A DNA stretch of 64,000 bases from Sphingopyxis sp. TUF1 (GCF_036687315.1 NZ_CP144683.1:2302001-2366000), one strand, 5' to 3'; shown: positions 50,646 to 61,592, numbered from the stretch's first letter. A program made the numbers and translations. Notes: generated by a model from the letters alone, not told the origin.

Positions 50646-50996
50646 TTAGACGGTAAAGCTCTCGCCGCAGCCGCACGCGCCCTTGGCGTTCGGGTTATTG
50701 AACACGAAGCCCGCGGCGAAATCATCCTCGACCCAGTCCATTGTGCTGCCAATCAGATAGAGCACCGATGCGCCGTCGATGTAGAAGGTGCCGCCGGGCG
50801 TTTCGATCTTCTCGTCGAATTTTTCTTCCTCGGTCACATAATCGACCGAATAGGCGAGCCCCGAACAGCCACGGCGCGGCGTCGATAGCTTGACGCCGAT
50901 CGCGCCTTCGGGCGCGGCCGCCATCAGCGCGGCGATGCGCGCTTCGGCATTGGGGGTCAGCGTCACCGCGGCGGGGCGGGTTTTCAACGTCGTCAT
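50646..50996 (-). CDS. sufA: HesB/IscA-type iron-sulfur scaffold protein, SufA-like
   Basis: A 116-residue A-type carrier for iron-sulfur clusters. The three conserved cysteines are in RRGCSGLAYSV and, near the end, KGACGCGESF. It is the last gene of the suf run, separated from sufT by a 186-base repeat. The ATG follows AAGGAG at good spacing; the open frame extends through that repeat upstream but is not needed. ErpA-like function is also possible; the neighbourhood favours SufA. Confidence 0.93.
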   Translation of the reverse strand: MTTLKTRPAAVTLTPNAEARIAALMAAAPEGAIGVKLSTPRRGCSGLAYSVDYVTEEEKFDEKIETPGGTFYIDGASVLYLIGSTMDWVEDDFAAGFVFNNPNAKGACGCGESFTV

Positions 50997-51002
50997 CTCA
51001 CA

Positions 51003-51188
51003 CTCCTTTCCCTCTCCCCTTGCGGGAGAGGGATGTGAAGACTTGCGAGCTTGCTCGCTAGTCGAAGCTGGGTGAGGGGTATGCGGTCGGAGACCGCGCG
51101 AGCCTGCGGCTCGCAGACCCCTCATCCAACTGCGCCCAGTCACTTCGTGACAAGGCTTCGTATCCTTCTCCCGCAAGGGGAGAAGGAG
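51003..51188. repeat. Complex palindromic repeat family D, copy 2
   Basis: Ends CCTCTCCCCTTGCGGGAGAG and CTCCCGCAAGGGGAGAAGGA flank inner inverted stretches (TGCGAGCTTGCTCGC). It resembles 26757-26942 in plan and sequence. It splits sufT from sufA. Confidence 0.75.
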
Positions 51189-51192
51189 GCTA

Positions 51193-51663
51193 TTATAGCA
51201 TCCCCAACTCCAGCCGCGCCTCGTCGCTCATATTCTGCGGCGACCACGGCGGATCCCATACCAGATTGACCTCGGCATCGCCGACCCCCGGCACCGCGCC
51301 GACGCGCAGCTCGACCTCGGCGGGCATCGATTCGGCGACGGGGCAGTGCGGCGTCGTCAGCGTCATCGTCACCATCACATGCCCCTCGTCGATCTCGACA
51401 TTGTAGATCAGGCCAAGGTCATAGATGTTCACCGGAATTTCGGGGTCGTAAATATCCTTGAGCGCGGCGATCACCGCTTCATACAGGTCGCCGCCGACCG
51501 CCGCCGGATCGGTCGCCGCGGGCTTGGCGGCGAGGAAGCCTTCCAGATAGTCGCGCTTGCGTTCCAGCTTCTCGGGTGCGCTTTCGGCATCGTCGACGCG
51601 CGCCTTGGGCGGCGCCTCGACGCTCGTCACCTCTTCGACCTTGATACTGCCGTTGTCGCTCAT
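51193..51663 (-). CDS. sufT: SUF-associated iron-sulfur assembly protein SufT (DUF59)
   Basis: A 156-residue protein with a C-terminal DUF59/MIP18 domain (LKDIYDPEIPVNIYDLGLIY; LTTPHCPVAESMPAEVELRV, with the family cysteine). The first 55 residues are an acidic, flexible lead. SufT-type proteins help maturation of iron-sulfur enzymes. Its ATG overlaps the sufS stop by four bases, which fits coupled translation. Confidence 0.93.
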   Translation of the reverse strand: MSDNGSIKVEEVTSVEAPPKARVDDAESAPEKLERKRDYLEGFLAAKPAATDPAAVGGDLYEAVIAALKDIYDPEIPVNIYDLGLIYNVEIDEGHVMVTMTLTTPHCPVAESMPAEVELRVGAVPGVGDAEVNLVWDPPWSPQNMSDEARLELGML

Positions 51664-52898
51664 CCGAAAATCCTCTCGACTCGGGCGAGGCCGTCGATCA
51701 GCGCTGCCACATCGTCGTCATTGCTGTACAAACCGAAACTCGCGCGCGCGGTCGCTGGCACGCCCAGATGCTCCATCAGCGGCTGCGCGCAATGGTGCCC
51801 GGCGCGGATCGCGACCCCGCTTTCGTCCAAGATAGTGCCGATGTCGTGCGGATGAACCCCCGCCATCGCAAAGCTGACGATTCCAGCACTGTTTTCAGGA
51901 CCATAGAGTGTGACGCTGTTGCGCAACGCCAGCGCCTCGCGCAAGCTGCCGACCAGCGCGCATTCGTGCGCATGGATCGCCGCAACCCCGATCGCCTCGA
52001 CATAATCGACCGCCGCCGCCAGCCCCAGCGCCTCAATGATCGCCGGGGTTCCCGCCTCGAAGCGGGTAGGGGCGGGGGCGTAAGTAGTTTTGGCGAAGGT
52101 CACGCGGTCGATCATCGACCCGCCGCCCTGCCACGGCGGCAGCGCATCGAGCTTCTCGCTCCACAGCACGCCGACGCCGGTCGGCCCGTAAAGCTTGTGC
52201 CCCGAAAAGACGTAATAGTCGCAGCCAAGCGCGGCGACATCGACGGGCAGCCGCGGCACCGCCTGGCACCCGTCGACCAGCAACTCGGCGCCCACCCTGT
52301 GCGCCAGCTCCGCCGCGCGCGTGACATCGAGCGGACTGCCCAGAACGTTCGAGACATGCGCAAAGGCGACCATCGTGTGTTCGCTCGTCAGCAGCTTTTC
52401 GGCCGCGTCGAGGTCGATGCAGCCATCCGCCGTGAGCGGGCAGACATCGACCTGCCACCCCGCAAGCTGCCACGGCACGATATTGCTGTGATGTTCGAGC
52501 GTGGACAGCAGCACGCGGCCCTTCTTCGGGTGCGAATAAGCGACAAGATTGATCGCCTCGGTCGCGCCGCGCACGAACGCGATCTGATCGTCCTTCGCGC
52601 CGATAAACGCCGCGATTCGCCGCCGCGCCGCTTCGTAAGCGAGCGTCATATCGGCGGAGCGTGCATAGACGCCACGGTGAACGGTCGCATAGTCGCGGCC
52701 CATCGCGGCCACGGTGGCGTCGATCACGGCCTGCGGCTTCTGCGCGGTGGCGGCGGTGTCGAGATAGTGCCAGCCGGGCGTGAGGCCCGGGAACTGATCC
52801 CTGATCCCGTTTGTGTCGAGCGTAGTCGAGACACGTTGGCGCCCGACTTCACGTCCCTCGACTTCGCTCGGGACGAACGGAGAAGTGAGGCCGCTCAC
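51660..52898 (-). CDS. sufS: Cysteine desulfurase SufS with repeat-derived N-terminal extension
   Basis: A 412-residue PLP enzyme that releases sulfur from cysteine for cluster assembly. The PLP lysine is Lys235 (FSGHKLYGPTGVGVLW) and the active-site cysteine is Cys370 (AGHHCAQPLMEHLGV). After four codons, residues 5-31 are encoded by palindromic repeat family A (PSEVEGREVG, then RVSTTLDTNG), after which normal SufS sequence starts (IRDQFPGLTPGWHYLDTAAT). No ATG, GTG or TTG lies between the repeat and the domain, so the repeat must be translated. The ATG overlaps the sufD stop. No sufE is seen near it. Confidence 0.96.
   Translation of the reverse strand: MSGLTSPFVPSEVEGREVGRQRVSTTLDTNGIRDQFPGLTPGWHYLDTAATAQKPQAVIDATVAAMGRDYATVHRGVYARSADMTLAYEAARRRIAAFIGAKDDQIAFVRGATEAINLVAYSHPKKGRVLLSTLEHHSNIVPWQLAGWQVDVCPLTADGCIDLDAAEKLLTSEHTMVAFAHVSNVLGSPLDVTRAAELAHRVGAELLVDGCQAVPRLPVDVAALGCDYYVFSGHKLYGPTGVGVLWSEKLDALPPWQGGGSMIDRVTFAKTTYAPAPTRFEAGTPAIIEALGLAAAVDYVEAIGVAAIHAHECALVGSLREALALRNSVTLYGPENSAGIVSFAMAGVHPHDIGTILDESGVAIRAGHHCAQPLMEHLGVPATARASFGLYSNDDDVAALIDGLARVERIFG
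52806..52880. repeat. Palindromic repeat family A inside sufS
   Basis: Arms 52806-52834 and 52853-52880 (CCGTTTGTGTCGAGCGTAGT; CTTCGCTCGGGACGAACGG) match the mfd copy. It codes for the N-terminal extension of SufS. Confidence 0.9.
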
Positions 52899-53620
52899 AC
52901 CAATTCCCCCAGCTTAGCGAGCGCCAGTTCCTGCAACCGCGCCTCATCCTCGGCGCCGTCGAACACGCCTGCAACGAATGCCTGCAACATCAGCTTCTTC
53001 GCCTCGCCGGGCGGCAGCCCGCGCGACTGGAGGTAATAAAGCCCCATGGGATCGAGCTCGCCGATCGCGCAGCCGTGCGCGCATTTCACATCGTCGGCGA
53101 AGATTTCGAGTTCGGGCTTGGCGTTGGCGGTCGCGCTGCGATTGAGCAGCATCGCCTTCACATCCTGCTCACTGTCGGTCTGTTGCGCATCGCGCGCGAC
53201 GGCGACCTTGCCGAGATAGGTGCCGGTGGCGGTGCCGCCGAGCACCGATCGCACGACCTGCCGCGAGGTCGCGCCGGGTTCGGCGTGGGTGACCGTGGTA
53301 ACGATCTCCAGATTCTGCTCGCCCCCGCCGATCTGCGCCGCGCCGAGCGTGAAGGCGGCGCCTTCGTGGAGCGTCACTGCGAGTTCGATACGGCCATAGG
53401 CGCCGCCGATGTTGAGGATGTGCAGCGATGCGGTCGCGCCTTTGCCGATGCTCATTTCGATCTGATGGATCGCCCCCGCATCCTGGACGATCGCGCGCGC
53501 GAACTGGCCGCCCGCGGGCACGATGATGCTCTCGGGCGCGGGCAGGGGCCATGCCGCGGCGACGGCGTCGATGTCGGAATAACGCCAGGCTTCGTCGCGC
53601 CGCGAGGGGAGGGGGGTCAT
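52895..53620 (-). CDS. sufD: Fe-S cluster scaffold complex subunit SufD
   Basis: A 241-residue protein homologous to SufD, the partner of SufB in the SufBCD scaffold. The C-terminal core IFADDVKCAHGCAIGELDPM and YYLQSRGLPPGEAKKLMLQA is diagnostic. It is shorter than the 420-residue E. coli protein because the N-terminal part is reduced, as in other sphingomonads. Its stop overlaps the sufS start by four bases. A hairpin repeat lies between it and sufC. Confidence 0.94.
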   Translation of the reverse strand: MTPLPSRRDEAWRYSDIDAVAAAWPLPAPESIIVPAGGQFARAIVQDAGAIHQIEMSIGKGATASLHILNIGGAYGRIELAVTLHEGAAFTLGAAQIGGGEQNLEIVTTVTHAEPGATSRQVVRSVLGGTATGTYLGKVAVARDAQQTDSEQDVKAMLLNRSATANAKPELEIFADDVKCAHGCAIGELDPMGLYYLQSRGLPPGEAKKLMLQAFVAGVFDGAEDEARLQELALAKLGELV

Positions 53621-53636
53621 GCGATCCTCCCCTTTT

Positions 53637-53713
53637 CGTCACCCCGGACTTGATCCGGGGTCCCGCTTCCTTCGCCGCCGGAAAAGCGGGATGCCGGAGC
53701 AAGTCCGGCATGA
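53637..53713. repeat. Double hairpin repeat between sufC and sufD
   Basis: CCCCGGACTTGATCCGGGG and GCCGGAGCAAGTCCGGC are two short hairpins, joined by AAGCGGGA and TCCCGCTT pairing. The type is common between genes in sphingomonads. It could weaken read-through from sufC to sufD. Confidence 0.7.
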
Positions 53714-53741
53714 TGAGGAAAGGGAAGGCGTGCGGGAATGA

Positions 53742-54471
<730 letters not shown>

Positions 54472-54485
<14 letters not shown>

Positions 54486-54965
54486 TGTTGTTTCCCGTGA
54501 TCTGTGCCGTCGCTGCTTTGAGCGTTGTTATCAGTTTCGCCCGCTGCTCTGGGCTTGCAGCTGACCTGTACGCGAAAATGACTCCGCCCATTTCTCGGCT
54601 TTCTTCCCGCAACCGTTCGCGATTTTTGTCGTCGCCGTAGCGCACCTGTTTCGCCAACAGAGCGTCCATCCCACGATCGGCTGCAAGACGTTGCATCTTA
54701 CATGCGGTTTGTGACTGTTCCAGCGCGGCAATTGCCGCGCTACCAACCGACGTTCCGAAGTCAGAATGCCTACTGAAATGTTGCCAATGGCACGTCCAGT
54801 AATCACGATATATGGTCGCTAATGCCTCCCGATCCTGCGCGAATAGGTTTTGCTCAGGCGGTCCGGAATAGACGCCCGCCTTGCAGTCATATTGTGGCGT
54901 ATCGACGCATTCGAATACGGACGGCTCAAGCGTTGCGCCCAACAAAAGCACTGAAAATACAAAGC

Positions 54966-54969
<4 letters not shown>
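54472..54969 (-). CDS. Unidentified small exported protein inside the suf operon
   Basis: A 165-residue protein of no recognised family. The N-terminus ([20 protein letters not shown]) resembles a short signal peptide. Four cysteines ([20 protein letters not shown]) suggest disulfides, so it is probably periplasmic. The rest is helical and charged ([16 protein letters not shown]). It overlaps sufB by four bases and sufC by 14, so it is embedded in the operon between two genes whose products form one complex. It seems more AT-rich than its neighbours by eye, which hints at later arrival. No link to iron-sulfur assembly is visible in the protein. Confidence 0.72.
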
Positions 54970-56453
<1,484 letters not shown>

Positions 56454-56457
56454 ATAC

Positions 56458-56946
56458 CTAACTCGTCGCCCCCGCGAAGGCGGGGGCCGTTGAATGATTG
56501 GGGCCTGCGCCGTCGTGCAAATCGACCGTGCCCCTTGCGGGGGTAACGGCAAGGCTCGCCAAACTGATCTCGGCCAGCGCCCCGCGGACCGCGCCGTTCA
56601 CGACGCCCCAGTGCGGCTGCACCTTGCAGCTCCCTTCGAGCGCGCAATCGTGGCGGCCGTCCTCGACGCAGCTGGTCAGCGCGATCGGCCCTTCGACCGC
56701 CTCGATGATGTCGGCGACACTGATCGCCGCCGCGGGCCGCGCAAGCCGTACGCCGCCGCCACTGCCGCGCGACGCGACGAGCAAACCGGCGCGCGCCAGG
56801 CTGCTCACCAGCTTCTGCGCGGTCGGCCCGGGAATACCCGTCTGTTCGGCCAGCATAGCCGCGTGAATCGGCACCGATCCGCACTGGCGCGCGGCGGCGC
56901 TCATCAGCACCACGGCATAATCGGCAAGGTTCGACAGGCGCATCAT
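56458..56946 (-). CDS. Rrf2-family regulator of the suf operon
   Basis: A 162-residue winged-helix regulator of the Rrf2 group (IscR/SufR relatives). The HTH region is [19 protein letters not shown] to [20 protein letters not shown] and [11 protein letters not shown]. Three cysteines spaced C-x7-C-x5-C ([17 protein letters not shown]) probably hold a cluster that senses iron-sulfur status. The final residues ([12 protein letters not shown]) are encoded by a repeat, as the stop lies inside it. The start is either of two adjacent ATGs after GGAAAAG. A perfect palindrome lies just upstream, which suggests it controls its own operon. Confidence 0.93.
   Translation of the reverse strand: MMRLSNLADYAVVLMSAAARQCGSVPIHAAMLAEQTGIPGPTAQKLVSSLARAGLLVASRGSGGGVRLARPAAAISVADIIEAVEGPIALTSCVEDGRHDCALEGSCKVQPHWGVVNGAVRGALAEISLASLAVTPARGTVDLHDGAGPNHSTAPAFAGATS
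56464..56491. repeat. Short hairpin repeat family F at the end of the Rrf2 gene
   Basis: GCCCCCGCGAAGGCGGGGGC is a tight hairpin in the last codons of the regulator gene, between it and sufB. Related copies lie at 57117-57208. It could reduce sufB expression relative to the regulator. Confidence 0.75.
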
Positions 56947-56978
56947 CTTTTCCGTCGCAATTGCGAGCGATTCTTAAC

Positions 56979-56995
56979 TGGAGTAAATTACTCCA
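56979..56995. promoter_or_regulatory. Palindromic operator upstream of the suf operon
   Basis: TGGAGTAAATTACTCCA is a perfect 17-bp palindrome 33 bases upstream of the Rrf2 ATG, at the position of the operon promoter. Rrf2 regulators bind palindromes of about this length, so autoregulation is likely. Binding is not shown. Confidence 0.6.
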
Positions 56996-57116
56996 CTTAT
57001 ATAGACGAGCGGTTTGCGCGGTGCAAGCAAGCCGTGATTTGGCGGGGTAAAGATGCGGACGGCGTCGGCTGGCGGGATGACGGAACGGCTGAGGGCGGAT
57101 TTAGACCGGACGTTGC

Positions 57117-57208
57117 CGTCGCCCCCGCGAAGGCGGGGTCCGCGGTCCGTTTACACAGCGACGCAGGAGAAGGTCGACGGCGGCCCCCCGCCTTCGCGGG
57201 GGCGACGG
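57117..57208. repeat. Inverted repeat family F in a gene-free stretch
   Basis: Arms 57117-57142 and 57182-57208 (CGTCGCCCCCGCGAAGGCGG; CGCCTTCGCGGGGGCGACGG) enclose about 40 bases. The gap from 56997 to 57638 holds no gene I can support; short open frames on both strands there have no recognisable content. Confidence 0.75.
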
Positions 57209-57638
57209 TCAATTGGGACGCTCACCACCCCGGAGCGGATATTCAAAAAAACGCTGTCCTACACGCACCGACTGTGCCAGCCTTCATCCAGCTCTTTCAA
57301 TATGTCGACAAACGCGATCGCCGCCTCTCGGATGTGCGTGCGCGAGAGGCGTGCGCGCATGGCGGACAGGCAAGGTCAACCGGTGCCTGCGCAAGGCTGA
57401 CCTTTACTGACTTTTGGACGGATTGCGCCGACGGCGCACCACCAAGCATCGCGCGATACGCAAAAAAAGGCACCCATCCGGCCGGGGCCAAATGAGTGCC
57501 AAGATGAAGGTCTCAAGTCCTCGCAAGGAGGGTGAGCTCTTCTGGGTCGCACGGGCCGATTATGCCGGGCGGTCGATTCGCGATTGTATGGAAACGCCAA
57601 ATCGACCGGACGCGCAATTTTTGTTGGTTAACGGCCGA

Positions 57639-58526
57639 TTATGTCTCGGATACGATCGGGGCGACCTTGCCGGCCAGCTGCTTGCGGCCCTTGGTCGTCG
57701 CCTGCGTGTACAGCGTCGGATTGCCGAGCTGTCCCGGCGTCGCGCCGGCAAAGCGCTTGATCTCGCGGATCAGGTGCGACTGATCGTAAAAGGCGTCGCC
57801 CAACTGCGCCAATTCCAGTCCCTCGCCGCGCGCAAGCGCCGACGCTGCGCGCACTGCGCGATATTTGCGCGCGAGCATTCGCGGCGACAGGCCGTAATAA
57901 TATTTGGTCATCCGCTCCACCGACCGGATCGACATGCCCGTTGCCTCGACCAGCGCGGGAACCTGCGGCGATGGCGTCGCAGTGAGCCATTCGTCGACGG
58001 TGCGGATGAACCACATCGGCGCCGCCTCGCCGCGCGTCAGCACTTCGCGTGCGAAATTATTGCCGACGACCAGCCGCTCTTCGTCGCTTGCCGCCCGTTC
58101 GAGCGCCGCCGCGACATCGTCGATCCACGGGCCGAACAGGTCGGCGGCGTCGATCGCGCGATCGGTCAGCTTGTGGGCATCGTCGCCCATCAGCGCGGCC
58201 CAGCCGGCCGGCAACATGCCGAAACCGAACATCGCCGTCGGGCAGTTGGCGATGGCGCGCACGCGGCCGCTGGTCGGGCCGACGATATTGGCGCGGCACG
58301 CGGGCGAGCGACTGCCATCGGCAAAGATATATTCGCCGTCGGGAACGCTCATGAAACGAAATTGCGGACGGTCGGCGCGCTCATATTCGTCGAATCGCGG
58401 CATGTTGAGCCGCGCGACATAGAAACTCGACACCATGTCCGCCAGATCGGGATCGGGCGGAAAATAATAGAGTTCGAACGGCGTGCTGCCGTCCACGCCC
58501 GCTGGCGAGGAAGAAGTTTGCGACAT
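57639..58526 (-). CDS. AraC-family transcriptional regulator
   Basis: A 295-residue protein. The C-terminal AraC DNA-binding domain is visible as VPALVEATGMSIRSVERMTK, YYGLSPRMLARKYRAVRAAS and DQSHLIREIKRFAGATPGQL. The N-terminal 180 residues, with no clear family signature, presumably sense a ligand. The ATG before SQTSSSPAGVD was chosen; the open frame extends upstream by 30 codons with little support. It is followed only by the gene-free stretch before the suf operon, so its targets are not obvious; the DUF885 gene just upstream is on the same strand. Confidence 0.9.
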   Translation of the reverse strand: MSQTSSSPAGVDGSTPFELYYFPPDPDLADMVSSFYVARLNMPRFDEYERADRPQFRFMSVPDGEYIFADGSRSPACRANIVGPTSGRVRAIANCPTAMFGFGMLPAGWAALMGDDAHKLTDRAIDAADLFGPWIDDVAAALERAASDEERLVVGNNFAREVLTRGEAAPMWFIRTVDEWLTATPSPQVPALVEATGMSIRSVERMTKYYYGLSPRMLARKYRAVRAASALARGEGLELAQLGDAFYDQSHLIREIKRFAGATPGQLGNPTLYTQATTKGRKQLAGKVAPIVSET

Positions 58527-58628
58527 GACAGACCCAGACCCCGACGGCCTTTCCCCCGGCCGTCTCTTTATCTGAGTCAAATCATTTGCTCTTCCGCTCC
58601 GTGCGTCAAGCGGCAATTGCCAATTTTG

Positions 58629-60449
58629 TTAACCTCGCTCTTCCGCGATCCAGGCATCGACGCGCCGTTCGAGGATGTCGAGCGGCACCGGACCCGATTC
58701 GAGCACGACATCGTGGAAGCGGCGGAAATCGAAACGTTCGCCGAGCGCCGTTTGCGCTCGCCCGCGCAACTCCATGATCTTGAGCTTGCCGATCAGATAG
58801 GCGGTCGCCTGGCCCGGATAGACGATATAGCGTTCGATCGCCTTTTCGATGTCGCCGTCGGGGTTGGGCGTGTTGTCCTTCAGATATTGCATCGCCTGCT
58901 CACGGCTCCAGCGCTTGTCGTGGATGCCGGTGTCGACGACAAGGCGGCACGCGCGCCAAAGCTCCATCCCCAGCCGTCCGAAATCGCTGTAGGGGTCGGT
59001 ATAAAAGCCCATGTCCTTCGCGAGCTCCTCGCTATACAGACCCCAGCCCTCGGTATAGGCGGTGACGCCGCCGAAGCGGCGGAAGGGCGGCAGGCCGGTC
59101 AGTTCGGTCTGCACCGCGCGCTGGAGGTGGTGGCCCGGCACGCCCTCATGATAAGCGAGCGCCTCCAGCTCGGTCTTCGACATGTCGCGCAGGTCATAGA
59201 GGTTGACATAATAAGTCCCCGGCCGCGACCCGTCGGGCGAGGGCGACTGGTAAAAGGCCTTGCCCGCCGATTTTTCGCGGAATGCCTCGACAGCCTTCAC
59301 CTGCAACGCCGCCTTCGGCAGCGTGTTGAAAAAGGCGGGAAGGCGCGCTTCCATGGTTTTCACATATTTGTCGACATCGGCCAGATACGCCTCGCGCGAG
59401 GTGTGGAAATATTGCGGGCTGGTGCGCAGGTGGGCGAAAAACTCCTGCAAGCTGCCCTTGAAGCCGACCTTCGCCATGATCGTCCGCATCTCGCCGTGAA
59501 TTCGCGCGACTTCGGCAAGGCCAAGGTCGTGGATCTGGGCCGCGGTCATGTCGGTCGTCGTATAATTGGCGAGCAGCGCTTCATAATAGGCCTTGCCGTC
59601 GGGCAGGCGCCACACGCCGTCGGCGGTCGGCGCGCTCGCCTGCTGGCGCTTCATCTCCGCGAGCAGGCGGCCATAGGCCGGGGCCGCGCTTTCGGCCCAT
59701 GCCGTCTTCGCCGCCGCGATCAGCCGCGCCTTTTCGCTGTCGCTGGCGTCGAGCTTGCCGACCTTGGCGCTGATGTCCTCGATCACTGCATTGTCGGGGC
59801 GAAGCAGGTTGTCGATGTCGGAGATCAGATAGGCATAAACCCATTTCGGCGGCTGGATACCGCGCGCCGCGCGTTCGGCCGATTGCGCCGACAGCGCGTC
59901 GAGCAGGGGGCCGATCCCGCGGATGCGCGCAACATAGGCGTCGGCTTCGGCGACATTGGCGACGCGGTGGATATTGATGAGGAAAGCCGGCAGCTGGCTC
60001 TGCGCGCCATTCATCTGATCGAAGATATAGCCGTGGTTACGGTAAGGGAACAGCCGTTCGGCGCGCGCCGCCGACGCGTTGAACAGCTCGAACGACAGCG
60101 CATCGTCGGCGGAGAGCGCCGCGGGATCAAAACTGCTGCGCATCGCCGCCGCAGTCGCCTGCTGCAATTTATGGCTCGCGACCGCGGCCTCGTCGCTGAC
60201 GTCGTTCCAGCGGCCATAGTCGGCATCGCGGATGCCGCGATACGCTTTGCCCTGCGGGCTGAGCGACAGCTGCGCGGCGTCGTAATTTTCAAAGAATTGG
60301 GCGAGGTTGGCGCCGGCCGGGACAGCTTCGGCAGTCACAGGCGGCGCGGCGGTTGCGGGCGCATCCAGCACCGCGACCGGCGCACATCCTGCGACGGCAA
60401 GCAGGGCAACGCCGGCGGACAGGCAAGCAAGGGTGCGAAGGTGCGACAC
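58629..60449 (-). CDS. DUF885-family lipoprotein (putative metallopeptidase)
   Basis: A 606-residue exported lipoprotein. The signal SHLRTLACLSAGVALLAVAG ends in a lipobox AGC. The DUF885 core has the motif LAYHEGVPGHHLQRAV, a histidine-rich variant that suggests zinc, with GLPPFRRFGGVTAYTEGWGL and YLIGKLKIMELRGRAQTALG. The family is widespread in sphingomonads; peptidase activity is suspected but unproven. It is divergent from pyrD and lies upstream of the AraC gene on the same strand. Confidence 0.9.
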   Translation of the reverse strand: MSHLRTLACLSAGVALLAVAGCAPVAVLDAPATAAPPVTAEAVPAGANLAQFFENYDAAQLSLSPQGKAYRGIRDADYGRWNDVSDEAAVASHKLQQATAAAMRSSFDPAALSADDALSFELFNASAARAERLFPYRNHGYIFDQMNGAQSQLPAFLINIHRVANVAEADAYVARIRGIGPLLDALSAQSAERAARGIQPPKWVYAYLISDIDNLLRPDNAVIEDISAKVGKLDASDSEKARLIAAAKTAWAESAAPAYGRLLAEMKRQQASAPTADGVWRLPDGKAYYEALLANYTTTDMTAAQIHDLGLAEVARIHGEMRTIMAKVGFKGSLQEFFAHLRTSPQYFHTSREAYLADVDKYVKTMEARLPAFFNTLPKAALQVKAVEAFREKSAGKAFYQSPSPDGSRPGTYYVNLYDLRDMSKTELEALAYHEGVPGHHLQRAVQTELTGLPPFRRFGGVTAYTEGWGLYSEELAKDMGFYTDPYSDFGRLGMELWRACRLVVDTGIHDKRWSREQAMQYLKDNTPNPDGDIEKAIERYIVYPGQATAYLIGKLKIMELRGRAQTALGERFDFRRFHDVVLESGPVPLDILERRVDAWIAEERG

Positions 60450-60520
60450 GATTTTCTCCCGGTTTATGCGGATATGGCGGGGGGCTTGCCATAGCGCCGC
60501 CGCGCGCGCAATGGCGGGCC

Positions 60521-61591
60521 ATGTCGCTTTTTGCTTCGCTGACCGACGCCGCCTACGCGCTCGCCCGCCCGCTCGTTCACGCCACCGATGGCGAGGCGGC
60601 GCATAATCTGACGCTCGCCGCGCTCCAGCCGCTGCCGCGCGCGCGTCATGCGCTGACCAGCCCGGCGCTGGCGACCGAGCTTGCCGGACTGCGTTTCCCC
60701 AATCCGGTAGGGCTGGCCCCCGGGTTCGACAAGGATGCGCGCGTCGCCCATGCGATACCGCATTTCGGCTTCGGCTTTGTGGAGGTCGGCACGCTCACCC
60801 CGCTGCCGCAGGACGGCAACTCGCGGCCGCGGCTGTTCCGGCTGGTCGAGGATCGCGCGATTATCAACCGCATGGGCTTCAATAATGGCGGCCAGGCGGC
60901 GGCGGCCGAACGCATCATCTGCCTGCGCGGCCACGGCCTGCCGGTGCCGCTCGGCATCAATATCGGGGCGAACAAGGACAGCGCCGACCGCATCGCCGAC
61001 TATGCCAAAGGCACCACTGCGATGGCGCCGCTCGCCGATTATCTGACCGTCAATATCAGCTCGCCGAACACGCCGGGGCTGCGCGCGTTGCAGGACCGGG
61101 GCGCGCTCGAAGCGCTGCTCGACGGTGTCGCGGCGGCGCAGCCCACGAACGCCGCCAAACCCGTGTTCCTGAAGGTCGCGCCCGACCTCGAACCCGCCGA
61201 CATCGACGACATTGTGGCGGTCGCGCTCGACAAGGGGCTCGCAGCAGTGATCGTGTCGAACACGACCATCACGCGGCCGACGCTGGCATCGCGCCATGCC
61301 GACGAAGCGGGCGGCCTGTCGGGCGCGCCGCTGGCCGAACTCGCGCTCCAGCGCGTCCGCGATTTCCGTAGCGCAAGCGGCGGCAAGCTGCCGCTGATCG
61401 CCGCAGGCGGCATCGCTTCGGCAAGCGAGGCGTGGGAACGCATCCGTGCCGGGGCCAGTCTGATCCAGCTCTATTCAGCGATGGTTTACGAAGGGCCGGG
61501 CCTTGCGGGCCGCATCGCGCGGGGGCTGGAGACGCTGGTTGCGCGCGATGGATTCGCGCGGGTTAGCGATGCGGTGGGAGTGGACAAGTAA
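60521..61591 (+). CDS. pyrD: Dihydroorotate dehydrogenase (quinone)
   Basis: A 356-residue FMN enzyme of pyrimidine synthesis, class 2 (membrane-linked, quinone-using). The blocks RFPNPVGLAPGFDKDA, GFVEVGTLTPLPQDGNSRPR, RLVEDRAIINRMGFNNGG, NISSPNTPGLRALQ and KVAPDLEPADIDDIVAVAL are typical. The N-terminal helices (SLFASLTDAAYALARPLVHA) serve membrane contact. The start is the ATG before SLFASLTD; the long open frame before it overlaps the divergent DUF885 gene and is not used. Confidence 0.97.
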   Translation: MSLFASLTDAAYALARPLVHATDGEAAHNLTLAALQPLPRARHALTSPALATELAGLRFPNPVGLAPGFDKDARVAHAIPHFGFGFVEVGTLTPLPQDGNSRPRLFRLVEDRAIINRMGFNNGGQAAAAERIICLRGHGLPVPLGINIGANKDSADRIADYAKGTTAMAPLADYLTVNISSPNTPGLRALQDRGALEALLDGVAAAQPTNAAKPVFLKVAPDLEPADIDDIVAVALDKGLAAVIVSNTTITRPTLASRHADEAGGLSGAPLAELALQRVRDFRSASGGKLPLIAAGGIASASEAWERIRAGASLIQLYSAMVYEGPGLAGRIARGLETLVARDGFARVSDAVGVDK

Positions 61592-61592
61592 A

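Noticed and set aside
57053..57400. Small open frames in the gap upstream of the suf operon
   Set aside because: They run through GC-rich repeats, lack ribosome sites and show no recognisable protein content.
57414..60494. Very long open frame (over 1000 codons) on the plus strand
   Set aside because: It is antisense to the AraC and DUF885 genes, has no domain signature and is rich in arginine and histidine, as expected for a shadow frame in GC-rich DNA.
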